A stretch of DNA of 7,893 nt from Bacteroides_F sp964482605 (GTDB taxonomy: Bacteria > Bacillota > Clostridia > Lachnospirales > Lachnospiraceae), in the NCBI GenBank assembly GCA_964482605.1, contig CAYZYS010000097.1, positions 1-7,893 of the forward strand, in the 5' to 3' direction. The notes beneath the pieces were generated by a model. That model had not been told where the DNA came from and did not search any database. It was given only the letters and a program-made list of their open reading frames with translations. The position numbers and the translations under genes are program-made. Of the stretch, positions 1 to 5,532 are shown piece after piece (position 1 is the first letter of the stretch; the number at the start of each line of letters is the position of its first letter).

Positions 1-55
1 TGCAACGGACACCGAATGAACGAAGTTCATGAGGTGGGCGTACGTCGCTTATCGC
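1..55. repeat. 55-bp intergenic repeat, copy A
   Basis: This 55-bp block recurs without mismatch at 144-198. It begins exactly at the window edge, so the true unit may extend further left. It contains a small dyad, ATGAAC-GAA-GTTCAT, at 16-30. No protein reading is convincing on either strand. It probably belongs to a dispersed intergenic repeat family, which is inference because only two copies are visible here. Confidence 0.9.
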
Positions 56-75
56 ACAAGGAAGTAGACGAACGC

Positions 76-136
76 AGTGCATCTGCCTGGTGCAGACTGA
101 CTGCATGCAGTCAAGGATGCACATGGAAGATGCACT
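76..136. repeat. Nested inverted repeat between the two 55-bp copies
   Basis: AGTGCATCT at 76-84 is the exact reverse complement of AGATGCACT at 128-136. Between them lies a perfect 16-bp palindrome, TGACTGCATGCAGTCA, at 98-113. The tetramer TGCA recurs at 78, 91, 102/106, 118, 131 and 144, mostly about 13 bp apart. The segment could fold as a branched RNA or cruciform. Its function is unknown. Confidence 0.7.
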
Positions 137-143
137 ATGTGAG

Positions 144-198
144 TGCAACGGACACCGAATGAACGAAGTTCATGAGGTGGGCGTACGTCGCTTATCGC
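144..198. repeat. 55-bp intergenic repeat, copy B
   Basis: This is an exact copy of 1-55, offset by 143 bp. Sequence identity stops abruptly after TTATCGC: copy A continues with ACAAGG and copy B with GCGAAC. Together with the 88-bp spacer, this suggests either a 143-bp tandem unit whose second copy is incomplete or two independent insertions of a mosaic repeat. The dyad ATGAAC-GAA-GTTCAT recurs at 159-173. Confidence 0.9.
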
Positions 199-217
199 GC
201 GAACGAATGGGAAGGGA

Positions 218-254
218 GTGTGAAAAATCAGGCTGATGCGCTGATTTTTCACAC
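218..254 (+). repeat. Perfect 14-bp hairpin (first of four in the leader)
   Basis: Left arm GTGTGAAAAATCAG (218-231) and right arm CTGATTTTTCACAC (241-254) pair over 14 bp around a 9-nt loop. No T-tract follows, so it is not a canonical Rho-independent terminator. It lies 20 bp downstream of repeat copy B and abuts the next hairpin. Confidence 0.85.
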
Positions 255-285
255 GCTAATTGTGACGCAGGCGTCACAATATAGC
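255..285 (+). repeat. Hairpin with ATTGTGACGC arms (second of four)
   Basis: ATTGTGACGC (259-268) pairs perfectly with GCGTCACAAT (271-280). GCTA at 255-258 extends the stem by pairing with TAGC at 282-285, leaving A281 bulged, for 14 bp in all. The arms face each other across only 2 nt, so the tip pairs must open in RNA. It directly abuts the hairpin at 218-254. An operator dyad for a regulator is an alternative reading. Confidence 0.75.
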
Positions 286-289
286 TTGA

Positions 290-328
290 TGACAAACATA
301 AAATCACCTTCGTGATTTTATGTTGTCA
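290..328 (+). repeat. Long A/T-rich hairpin (third of four)
   Basis: The 17-nt arm at 291-307 (GACAAACATAAAATCAC) pairs with the 16-nt arm at 312-327 (GTGATTTTATGTTGTC) with a single bulged A and a CTTC loop. T290-A328 closes the stem. It is not followed by a T-tract. It forms a continuous series with its neighbours on both sides. Confidence 0.85.
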
Positions 329-364
329 ATTCCTCCGGCAAAAAAACGCCTGCGGAATAGGAGG
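329..364 (+). promoter_or_regulatory. Fourth hairpin and Shine-Dalgarno of the first gene
   Basis: ATTCC (329-333) pairs with GGAAT (354-358) and GGC (337-339) with GCC (348-350), with an imperfect internal segment and an A-rich loop. This hairpin ends one base before the ribosome binding site AGGAGG (359-364), which is 5 nt from the ATG at 370. In a competing fold, CCTCC at 332-336 is an exact anti-Shine-Dalgarno that can pair with GGAGG at 360-364 and hide it. The two pairings are mutually exclusive, a geometry that could support translational control. That is inference from sequence only. Confidence 0.5.
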
Positions 365-369
365 GGAAT

Positions 370-597
370 ATGAATCCAGCATCATTTTTGAAAATCAAGG
401 GCCTTTGGGATAGGTTTACATCTAATCATCCCAAGTTTCCAATGTTCATCAATGCGGTTTCACAGCCTGGTGTGATAGATGAGGGAACGGTTATTGAGGT
501 GCATGTGAAGAAGCCCACGGGTGAGGACATATGCACAAATGTGAAGCTTTCAATATCGGATTTGGAATTGTTCAATGAAATCCGTAACATGAAATGA
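370..597 (+). CDS. Conserved small protein of unknown function, 75 aa
   Basis: I cannot name a function. The protein begins MNPASFLKIKGLWDRF and has a basic, amphipathic N-terminal segment with a conserved-looking patch, NHPKFPMFINAV (residues 19-30). A beta-rich middle follows (GTVIEVHVKKPTGEDICTNV, 39-58), and it ends in an acidic amphipathic helix (DLELFNEIRNMK). There is no signal peptide or membrane helix, so it is probably cytosolic. I recall similar 70-80 residue proteins in Lachnospiraceae as uncharacterised; this is recall, not a search. The start is supported by AGGAGG 5 nt upstream of the ATG. The stop is 6 bp before the glycosyltransferase start, so the two are very likely one transcript. 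The unusual hairpin leader directly upstream may control its translation. Confidence 0.85.
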   Translation: MNPASFLKIKGLWDRFTSNHPKFPMFINAVSQPGVIDEGTVIEVHVKKPTGEDICTNVKLSISDLELFNEIRNMK

Positions 598-603
598 GGC
601 AGT

Positions 604-1887
604 ATGCGTGGTCTGATAATGTTTAAGGGCGGGGTTGAGACGCAGGAATTTTTTTCGCTGGAGCTTGCCAAGACCTTCAATGAAATGGGGTATGTGATAT
701 TTTTCTACAACCTGATGAGGGATGATGAAAGCTTTCGGCAGCTTCAGGCGTTTGTCCGTGACGTAAGGGCGGCAGGAGGGAGCCTGTGCGCATTTACCTT
801 TAATTTTGGCGGCTTGTCGGGGGAGAGGCAGCTTTATTCTGCTCATGGGACAGAAGCGGCCTTGGGCAGCGTGGAAAAAGCCATGTCAGGAAATGAAGGG
901 TTGGGAGAGTATGGGATTTACTGGGATGTGGAGAATATTCCGGTGCTTAACATGGTGCTTGACCACCCATTTTATTACCACAAAAATCTTGAACACATGC
1001 TTCCGAGGCGTTACCGCCAGATAAGCATTGACAGAAACCATGAGGCGTATATGCGGCGGTTTTTCCCGAAGGTGGAGCTTGCGGGCTTTCTTCCGCTTGC
1101 GGGCACAAGGCTTGAGGTTGGTGAACCGCTTCCCGATGTGAGGAACCGCCCCATGGATGTGGTGATGACGGGCAATTACACAAGGCCTGAGACATTTGAT
1201 AGGTACATTGCCCATCTTGACAGGGAATATATTGAATTTTACCATGCGATTCTTGACAGGCAGCTTGCAAATCCGTCCAAGACGCTGGAGGAGGTGGCGG
1301 AGCCAATGCTCCGTGAAACCATAGAGATGGACGGCGAGCTTACTGATGATGACCTGCGGGAATGCTATGGCAACATGATATTCATTGACCTGTGGGCGAG
1401 GTTTTATTACAGGGGCAGGGCTGTGGCAGCCCTTGCGGATGCGGGCTTTAAGGTTCATACTTTCGGCGAGGGCTGGGATGTGCTGGAATGTGGGCATCCG
1501 GAAAATGTGATAACCCACGGGGGCAGAAATTCAAGGCAATGCCTTGAGGCGATTGCACAGTCAAAGCTGTCCTTGAATGTCATGCCGTGGTTTAAGGACG
1601 GTGCACATGACAGGATATTCAACACCATGCTAAATGAATCCGTGTGCGTCACTGATGGCAGCAGATACATTGACGGCATAATGACGGATGGCAGGGAAGC
1701 CTGCGTGTACACGCTTGAGGGCTTGCGTGACGGCACTCCGGACAAGCTGGTGTCGGATGTGGCACATTTGCTTGAAAGCCCATCACGGCTTCTTGACATG
1801 AGCCACAGTGGACTTTTACTGGCGCAAGGTGCGCATACATGGAGACATCGTGCGCATGTGCTGGATGATATGCTGCAGGGCATGTGA
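604..1887 (+). CDS. CgeB-like glycosyltransferase (group 1 type), 427 aa
   Basis: This is probably a cytosolic GT-B-fold glycosyltransferase that moves a sugar from a nucleotide donor to an unknown acceptor, possibly a surface polysaccharide or protein. The N-terminal half has a Rossmann-like opening (LIMFKGGVETQEFF, residues 4-17, then GYVIFFYNL, 29-37) and the MVLDHPFYYHKNL stretch (117-129), which I associate with CgeB-like proteins. The C-terminal half resembles the Glyco_trans_1_2 domain: FYYRGRAVAALADAGFKVHTFGEGW (267-291, quoted in part), LSLNVMPWF (322-330) and the donor-side segment AHDRIFNTMLNESVCVTD (334-351). There is no signal peptide or clear membrane helix. ATG 604 has only a short TGAGG 4 nt upstream; Met6 at 619 is an alternative but has no better site. 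The 6-bp gap to the 75-aa gene suggests translational coupling. Specific substrate and pathway cannot be assigned. Confidence 0.82.
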   Translation: MRGLIMFKGGVETQEFFSLELAKTFNEMGYVIFFYNLMRDDESFRQLQAFVRDVRAAGGSLCAFTFNFGGLSGERQLYSAHGTEAALGSVEKAMSGNEGLGEYGIYWDVENIPVLNMVLDHPFYYHKNLEHMLPRRYRQISIDRNHEAYMRRFFPKVELAGFLPLAGTRLEVGEPLPDVRNRPMDVVMTGNYTRPETFDRYIAHLDREYIEFYHAILDRQLANPSKTLEEVAEPMLRETIEMDGELTDDDLRECYGNMIFIDLWARFYYRGRAVAALADAGFKVHTFGEGWDVLECGHPENVITHGGRNSRQCLEAIAQSKLSLNVMPWFKDGAHDRIFNTMLNESVCVTDGSRYIDGIMTDGREACVYTLEGLRDGTPDKLVSDVAHLLESPSRLLDMSHSGLLLAQGAHTWRHRAHVLDDMLQGM

Positions 1888-1956
1888 TTTTAAATGACCA
1901 TTTGTAGGAATGGGATTATGGAATTAGATTGATTTTGGAGAAAGAGAGGTTTATGT

Positions 1957-3309
1957 ATGGCTAAGGCAGAAGCAGCAAGGGATGACAGCAAGGATTTCAC
2001 GACAGGAAGCATCCCCATTAAGATGATGAAGTTTATGTTCCCGATATTGGGCGCCCTGATACTGCAGTCCATGTACGGTGCAGTGGATTTGCTGATTGTG
2101 GGCTGGTTTGGAACCACGGCGGGCGTGTCGGGCGTGTCCACGGGAAGCAGCATAATCAACCTGATGACATTTACGCTGGCGGGGCTTACAACCGGCGTGA
2201 TGGTGCTTATCGGGCATTACCTCGGAGAGGGCAACGAAAAGAGGCTTGGAAAGCTCATCGGCGGCTCCATTGCATTTCTTTTGATGCTGGCGGTGGTGCT
2301 CACGGTTGCATTGATTGCCTTTGCAAGACCGCTTGCGGTGCTTATGCAGGCTCCGGAGGAGGCTGTAGACCTCACGGCGACGTACATCAGGATATGCGGT
2401 GCCGGCTGTGTGTTTGTCATATTCTACAATTTCATAAGCAGCATATTCAGGGGGCTTGGGGATTCCAAGCTGCCGCTGCTTTTTGTAATCATAGCCTGCA
2501 TCGTGAACATAATCGGTGACGTGGTGCTGGTGGCGGTGCTTGGCATGAACGTGGCGGGTGCTGCAATCGCAACGGTTGCCGCACAGGCGGTGAGCGTCAT
2601 ATTATCGGTCATTATAATAAGAAGAAAGAAAATGCCGTTCAAATTGGGGCGCTCAGACATAAGGCTGTCGGGTGAGGTCGCCAAGTTCCTCAAGATTGGC
2701 GCACCGCTTGCGTTGCAGGAGTTCCTTACCAACATAAGCTTCCTCGCCCTGTTTGCATTTATTAACAGGCTTGGGCTTGAGGCATCATCAGGCTACGGCG
2801 TTGCTCAGAAGATTCAGTCATTTGTCATGCTGATTCCGTCATCAATAATCCAGTCAATGGCTTCATTTGTGGCACAGAACGTGGGTGCAGGCAAGGAGGA
2901 CAGGGCAAAGGCAGCGATGAAGTGTGGAATGGTGATTGGCTGCTCCATCGGCGTTGTGATTGCGTATTTGGCATTTTTCCACGGGGATTTGCTGGCTTCC
3001 GTGTTCACGGGGGACAAGGCGGTGGTTGCCAAGGCATACGAGTACCTCAGGGGCTTTGCGCCAGAGGCGATTGTGACAAGCATCTTGTTCAGCTTCATGG
3101 GGTATTTTAACGGACATTCCCTGTCGGGCTTTGTCATGGCGCAGGGGCTTGCACAGTCATTCCTTGTGAGGCTGCCGATGTCGTACATCATGAGCATCCA
3201 GCCAAATGCATCATTGACCTACATTGGTCTTGCGGCACCTACGGCAACCGTGTTTGGAATTATATTGTGTACAATATATTATATTTACATTAACAGGAAA
3301 AGGTCTTAA
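1957..3309 (+). CDS. MATE-family efflux transporter, 450 aa
   Basis: This is an integral membrane exporter of the multidrug and toxic compound extrusion family, which uses Na+ or H+ gradients to expel cationic or other organic compounds. Length (450 aa) and layout are typical: a short hydrophilic N-terminus, then about 12 hydrophobic helices in two homologous halves (roughly 25-220 and 240-445). The segment AVDLLIVGWFGTTAGVSGVS (42-61) and the loop GHYLGEGNEKRLGK (86-99) are repeated as FINRLGLEASSGYGVAQKI (268-286) and VAQNVGAGKEDRAKAAMK (305-322), the expected pseudo-symmetry. GAGREDRAK-like loops are common in the family. The start is supported by GAGAGG (1944-1949), 7 nt upstream. A 69-bp gap with no terminator separates it from the glycosyltransferase, so read-through is possible. 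Substrate cannot be deduced; nothing links it functionally to the sulfate operon. Confidence 0.93.
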   Translation: MAKAEAARDDSKDFTTGSIPIKMMKFMFPILGALILQSMYGAVDLLIVGWFGTTAGVSGVSTGSSIINLMTFTLAGLTTGVMVLIGHYLGEGNEKRLGKLIGGSIAFLLMLAVVLTVALIAFARPLAVLMQAPEEAVDLTATYIRICGAGCVFVIFYNFISSIFRGLGDSKLPLLFVIIACIVNIIGDVVLVAVLGMNVAGAAIATVAAQAVSVILSVIIIRRKKMPFKLGRSDIRLSGEVAKFLKIGAPLALQEFLTNISFLALFAFINRLGLEASSGYGVAQKIQSFVMLIPSSIIQSMASFVAQNVGAGKEDRAKAAMKCGMVIGCSIGVVIAYLAFFHGDLLASVFTGDKAVVAKAYEYLRGFAPEAIVTSILFSFMGYFNGHSLSGFVMAQGLAQSFLVRLPMSYIMSIQPNASLTYIGLAAPTATVFGIILCTIYYIYINRKRS

Positions 3310-3341
3310 ATCATTGCTATCCCAGTAAATATCTGACTGGT

Positions 3342-3354
3342 AACGATTTCATAA
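3342..3354. repeat. 13-bp direct repeat, copy 1
   Basis: AACGATTTCATAA occurs here and again without mismatch at 3445-3457, offset by 103 bp within the same 240-bp intergenic region. This copy ends one base before the long hairpin at 3356-3416. It may be a regulator site or a remnant of an insertion; function is unknown. Confidence 0.75.
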
Positions 3355-3355
3355 G

Positions 3356-3416
3356 TTTCTGTCATATGGGCTTTGGACGCTTGCCATGGCTGTCCGGAGC
3401 CTGTGGATGACAGAAA
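3356..3416. repeat. Long imperfect hairpin in the MATE-sulfate operon gap
   Basis: The outer arms TTTCTGTCAT (3356-3365) and ATGACAGAAA (3407-3416) are exact reverse complements. After a small internal loop the stem resumes between 3368-3379 and 3391-3402 (12 pairs including G-T wobbles) around a short GC-rich loop. There is no T-tract on either strand, so it is a poor Rho-independent terminator. It could stabilise the MATE mRNA 3' end, be a structured RNA, or be a small palindromic repeat. It lies upstream of the sulfate operon promoter, so it is not part of that leader if the promoter call is right. Confidence 0.7.
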
Positions 3417-3444
3417 AATCATTACAAAATCCCATAAATAAGAA

Positions 3445-3457
3445 AACGATTTCATAA
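3445..3457. repeat. 13-bp direct repeat, copy 2 (upstream of the promoter)
   Basis: This second AACGATTTCATAA ends 7 bp before the -35 box of the sulfate operon promoter, roughly -55 to -43 from the expected start of transcription. That is a usual place for an activator to bind. Copy 1 is 103 bp upstream, close to ten helical turns, which would be compatible with looping. No regulator is identified. Confidence 0.6.
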
Positions 3458-3461
3458 TATG

Positions 3462-3479
3462 ATGTTGAACTCTCAACAT
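3462..3479. promoter_or_regulatory. Operator-like 18-bp dyad over the -35 box
   Basis: ATGTTGA-ACTC-TCAACAT is a perfect 7-bp inverted repeat with a 4-bp spacer. It covers the whole -35 hexamer (3465-3470) and the start of the promoter spacer, so a dimeric protein bound here should block RNA polymerase. A sulfur- or cysteine-responsive repressor is an attractive but unproven candidate. The motif does not match the CymR box as I remember it. Confidence 0.6.
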
Positions 3480-3493
3480 TTTCCCAATATAAT
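3465..3493 (+). promoter_or_regulatory. Sigma-A type promoter of the sulfate transport operon
   Basis: The -35 box is TTGAAC (3465-3470) and the -10 box TATAAT (3488-3493), separated by exactly 17 bp. Transcription should begin near 3500. It is the best promoter-like sequence in this gap and faces the binding-protein gene, whose ATG is about 50 nt downstream of the expected start. Confidence 0.8.
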
Positions 3494-3503
3494 CCATAGT
3501 AAT

Positions 3504-3543
3504 CCTAGCGGACGGCTAGGAAATAAAAAGGAGGATTGGGAGG
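3504..3543 (+). promoter_or_regulatory. 5' leader hairpin and tandem Shine-Dalgarno sites
   Basis: CCTAGC (3504-3509) and GCTAGG (3515-3520) form a 6-bp stem with a GGACG loop, a few bases from the predicted mRNA 5' end. Two purine-rich ribosome sites follow: AAGGAGG (3528-3534), which is 15 nt from the ATG and too far for ordinary use, and GGGAGG (3538-3543), 6 nt from the ATG at 3550 and probably the working site. The 5' hairpin may protect the message. No known riboswitch fits such a short leader. Confidence 0.55.
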
Positions 3544-3549
3544 ATCGTT

Positions 3550-4635
3550 ATGAAAAGAGAAAAATTGTTCAAGAAGCTTTTGTCGCTTGGTTTGGTTGCG
3601 GTTGTTGCCGCAGGGGGTCTTGTGGGCTGCCAGTCCGGTAAGGCTGCTGATACCTCGGATGAACCAAGTGTCGAGATTACCAATGTGTCCTATGACCCTA
3701 CAAGGGAGCTGTACAAGGGCTACAATGAACTTTTTGCAAGCTATTGGAAGGAAAAGACGGGGCAGGATGTCACAATAACCCAGTCCCACGGTGGTTCAGG
3801 AAAGCAGGCACTTGAGGTTGCCAATGGGCTTGAGGCTGATGTGGTGACGCTGGCACTTGAGGGGGATGTTGATGCGGTTAAGGATGCGGGGCTGATTGAG
3901 GACGGTTACACGTCTGAATTTGATTTGGATAGTTCACCTTACACTTCAAGTATAGTATTTTTGGTAAGAAAGGATAACCCCAAGCAGATATATGACTGGG
4001 ATGACCTTCTTAGGGATGATGTTGGCGTGATAACGCCTAACCCGAAGACCTCTGGCGGTGCGAGGTGGAATTACCTGGCTGCCTGGTACTATTTTGAGAA
4101 GAAGGGGCAGAGCGAGGATCAGATTAAGGCGAACATGAAGACATTGTTCTCACATGTGCTGGTGCTTGATTCAGGAGCCCGCGGTGCAACAACTTCATTT
4201 GTTGAGAATAAGCAGGGTGATGTGCTTCTTGCATGGGAAAATGAGGCATTTCTTTCACTGGACGAGCATCCGGGTGAGTATGAGATAGTGGTTCCGTCAG
4301 TGTCAATACTGTGCCAGCCGACGGTTGCGGTTGTCGACGAGGTTGTTGACAAGAGGGGTACGAGGACCGTTGCAACTGAATACCTGTCCTACCTGTATTC
4401 GGATGATGCACAGAGGCTTGAGGCAAAGTGGTATTACAGGCCTTCCAACAAGTCCATCTTGAATGAATACGTGTATGAGGGCGGTTCCAATGTAATCAAG
4501 GAGCTTCCGTCAGATGGAAAATGGATTGTGACAAGCCTTGAGCTTACGGACATTAATCATTTTGGTGGCTGGACTGCGGCAACCGCAAAGCATTTTACGG
4601 ATGGCGGCGTGTTTGACCAGATATATGAGAAATGA
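3550..4635 (+). CDS. sbp: Sulfate/thiosulfate ABC transporter binding lipoprotein, 361 aa
   Basis: This is the extracellular substrate-binding subunit of the sulfate importer, which delivers sulfate (or thiosulfate) to the CysTW channel. A signal peptide (MKREKLFKKLLSLGLVAVVA) ends in the lipobox LVGC, with Cys27 as the predicted lipid-modified residue, as expected in Gram-positives. Family signatures are clear: VSYDPTRELY (47-56), TQSHGGSGKQALEV (77-90), which supplies anion-contacting main chain, and NPKTSGGARWNYLAAW (164-179), which contains the PROSITE-type sulfate-binding pattern. The C-terminus FGGWTAATAKHFTDGGVF (338-355) is also typical. Length fits the Sbp/CysP family; sequence alone does not separate Sbp from CysP. 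It is the first gene of a four-gene operon behind its own promoter. The ATG is 6 nt after GGGAGG. cysT follows 33 bp downstream. Confidence 0.95.
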   Translation: MKREKLFKKLLSLGLVAVVAAGGLVGCQSGKAADTSDEPSVEITNVSYDPTRELYKGYNELFASYWKEKTGQDVTITQSHGGSGKQALEVANGLEADVVTLALEGDVDAVKDAGLIEDGYTSEFDLDSSPYTSSIVFLVRKDNPKQIYDWDDLLRDDVGVITPNPKTSGGARWNYLAAWYYFEKKGQSEDQIKANMKTLFSHVLVLDSGARGATTSFVENKQGDVLLAWENEAFLSLDEHPGEYEIVVPSVSILCQPTVAVVDEVVDKRGTRTVATEYLSYLYSDDAQRLEAKWYYRPSNKSILNEYVYEGGSNVIKELPSDGKWIVTSLELTDINHFGGWTAATAKHFTDGGVFDQIYEK

Positions 4636-4668
4636 TGTTTTGAATAAATGTGGAAAGGTCGGTTGGAG

Positions 4669-5517
4669 ATGAAGGGTAGTGTTGTGAAGCATAAGGGAAA
4701 AAGTGTCATACCTGGCTTTGGCCTTAGTTTTGGCATAACAATGACGATATTGAGCCTTGTGGTGATTATACCACTTTGCTCACTGGTGGTGTATTCGGCG
4801 AAGCTGTCATTTTCTGACTTCATCTCCACGGTGACAAGACCGAGGGTGCTGGCAAGCTATAAGGTCAGCTTCATTACCGCACTGATAGCCGCATTGATTA
4901 ATGGGGTGGTTGGGCTGATGCTCGCCTGGGTGCTGACAAGGTACGATTTTCCGTGGAAGAGGCTGCTGGACGGCATGATTGAGCTTCCGTTTGCACTTCC
5001 AACGGCAGTTGCGGGAATTGCCCTCACCCACCTCACCACGGACAATGGCTGGGTGGGGAGCATATTTGCCAGGTTTGGGATTAAGATTGCCTACACACGG
5101 ATTGGAATAACCGTGGCATTGGTATTTATCGGGATTCCGTTTGTTGTGAGAAGCGTGCAACCGGTGTTGGAAAAGATTGACCCGGACTACGAGGCGGCAG
5201 CAGGAATCCTTGGGGCTTCCAAGACGCAGGTTTTCTTTCGGGTGATACTCCCTGAGATTGCACCGTCATTGATTGCGGGCTTCTCCATGGCATTTGCAAG
5301 AAGCCTTGGGGAATATGGAAGCGTTGTGTTCATAGCGGGCAATACCCCGTATGAGACGGAGATTACACCGCTGTTAATCATGTCAGAGCTGCAGGAATAC
5401 GATTATGCAAGTGCAACCTCAATCGCATTGGTGATGCTGCTTGCGGCATTTATCATACTTTTCATAAATGCGCTGGTGCAGAGCAGGTCATCACGTATTG
5501 TAAGTGGAATAGGATGA
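4669..5517 (+). CDS. cysT: Sulfate ABC transporter permease CysT (CysU)
   Basis: One of two membrane subunits forming the sulfate channel with CysW. From this start it has 282 residues and about six hydrophobic helices, beginning near residue 21 (GITMTILSLVVIIPLCSLVV). The ABC-contacting EAA loop lies at about 174-197 (EAAAGILGAS ... RVILPEIAP). IELPFALPTAVAGIALTHL (104-122) and ARSLGEYGSVVFIAGNTP (210-227) are hallmarks of CysT. The reading frame is open back to ATG 4648, which would add 7 residues (MWKGRLE) but has no ribosome site. ATG 4669 has AGG about 10 nt upstream and a GGAG directly abutting it, and its N-terminus resembles usual CysT starts, so I prefer it with moderate confidence. 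GTG 4684 is a third option. The stop is 15 bp before my cysW start. Confidence 0.92.
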   Translation: MKGSVVKHKGKSVIPGFGLSFGITMTILSLVVIIPLCSLVVYSAKLSFSDFISTVTRPRVLASYKVSFITALIAALINGVVGLMLAWVLTRYDFPWKRLLDGMIELPFALPTAVAGIALTHLTTDNGWVGSIFARFGIKIAYTRIGITVALVFIGIPFVVRSVQPVLEKIDPDYEAAAGILGASKTQVFFRVILPEIAPSLIAGFSMAFARSLGEYGSVVFIAGNTPYETEITPLLIMSELQEYDYASATSIALVMLLAAFIILFINALVQSRSSRIVSGIG

Positions 5518-5532
5518 AAAATGGAGGTTGGT

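Noticed and set aside
1..198. CRISPR array
   Set aside because: Only two repeat copies are present, at 55 bp too long for usual CRISPR repeats, the 88-bp spacer is too long, and there are no cas genes.
49..252. 67-codon minus-strand ORF across the repeats
   Set aside because: It simply translates the 55-bp repeat, the palindromic spacer and part of a hairpin. It has no ribosome site and its composition (many Cys, His, Ser and Arg) is unlike the real genes.
1..369. Insertion sequence or integrase-type mobile element
   Set aside because: No transposase or integrase gene is present, and no flanking target duplication or terminal inverted repeat pair could be identified around the repeats.
886..1518. 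210-codon minus-strand ORF inside the glycosyltransferase gene
   Set aside because: It is antisense to a gene with clear family motifs and shows no recognisable domain; it is a by-product of the codon use on the opposite strand.
3306..3497. 63-codon minus-strand ORF whose stop overlaps the MATE stop through TTAA
   Set aside because: It runs through the long hairpin, the direct repeats and the sulfate operon promoter, and I recognise no family. The shared TTAA is a curiosity that chance explains.
3310..3549. Riboswitch or T-box control of the sulfate operon
   Set aside because: I looked for S-box (SAM), T-box and cyclic-di-GMP motifs and saw none. The predicted transcription start leaves only about 50 nt of leader, too little for these elements.
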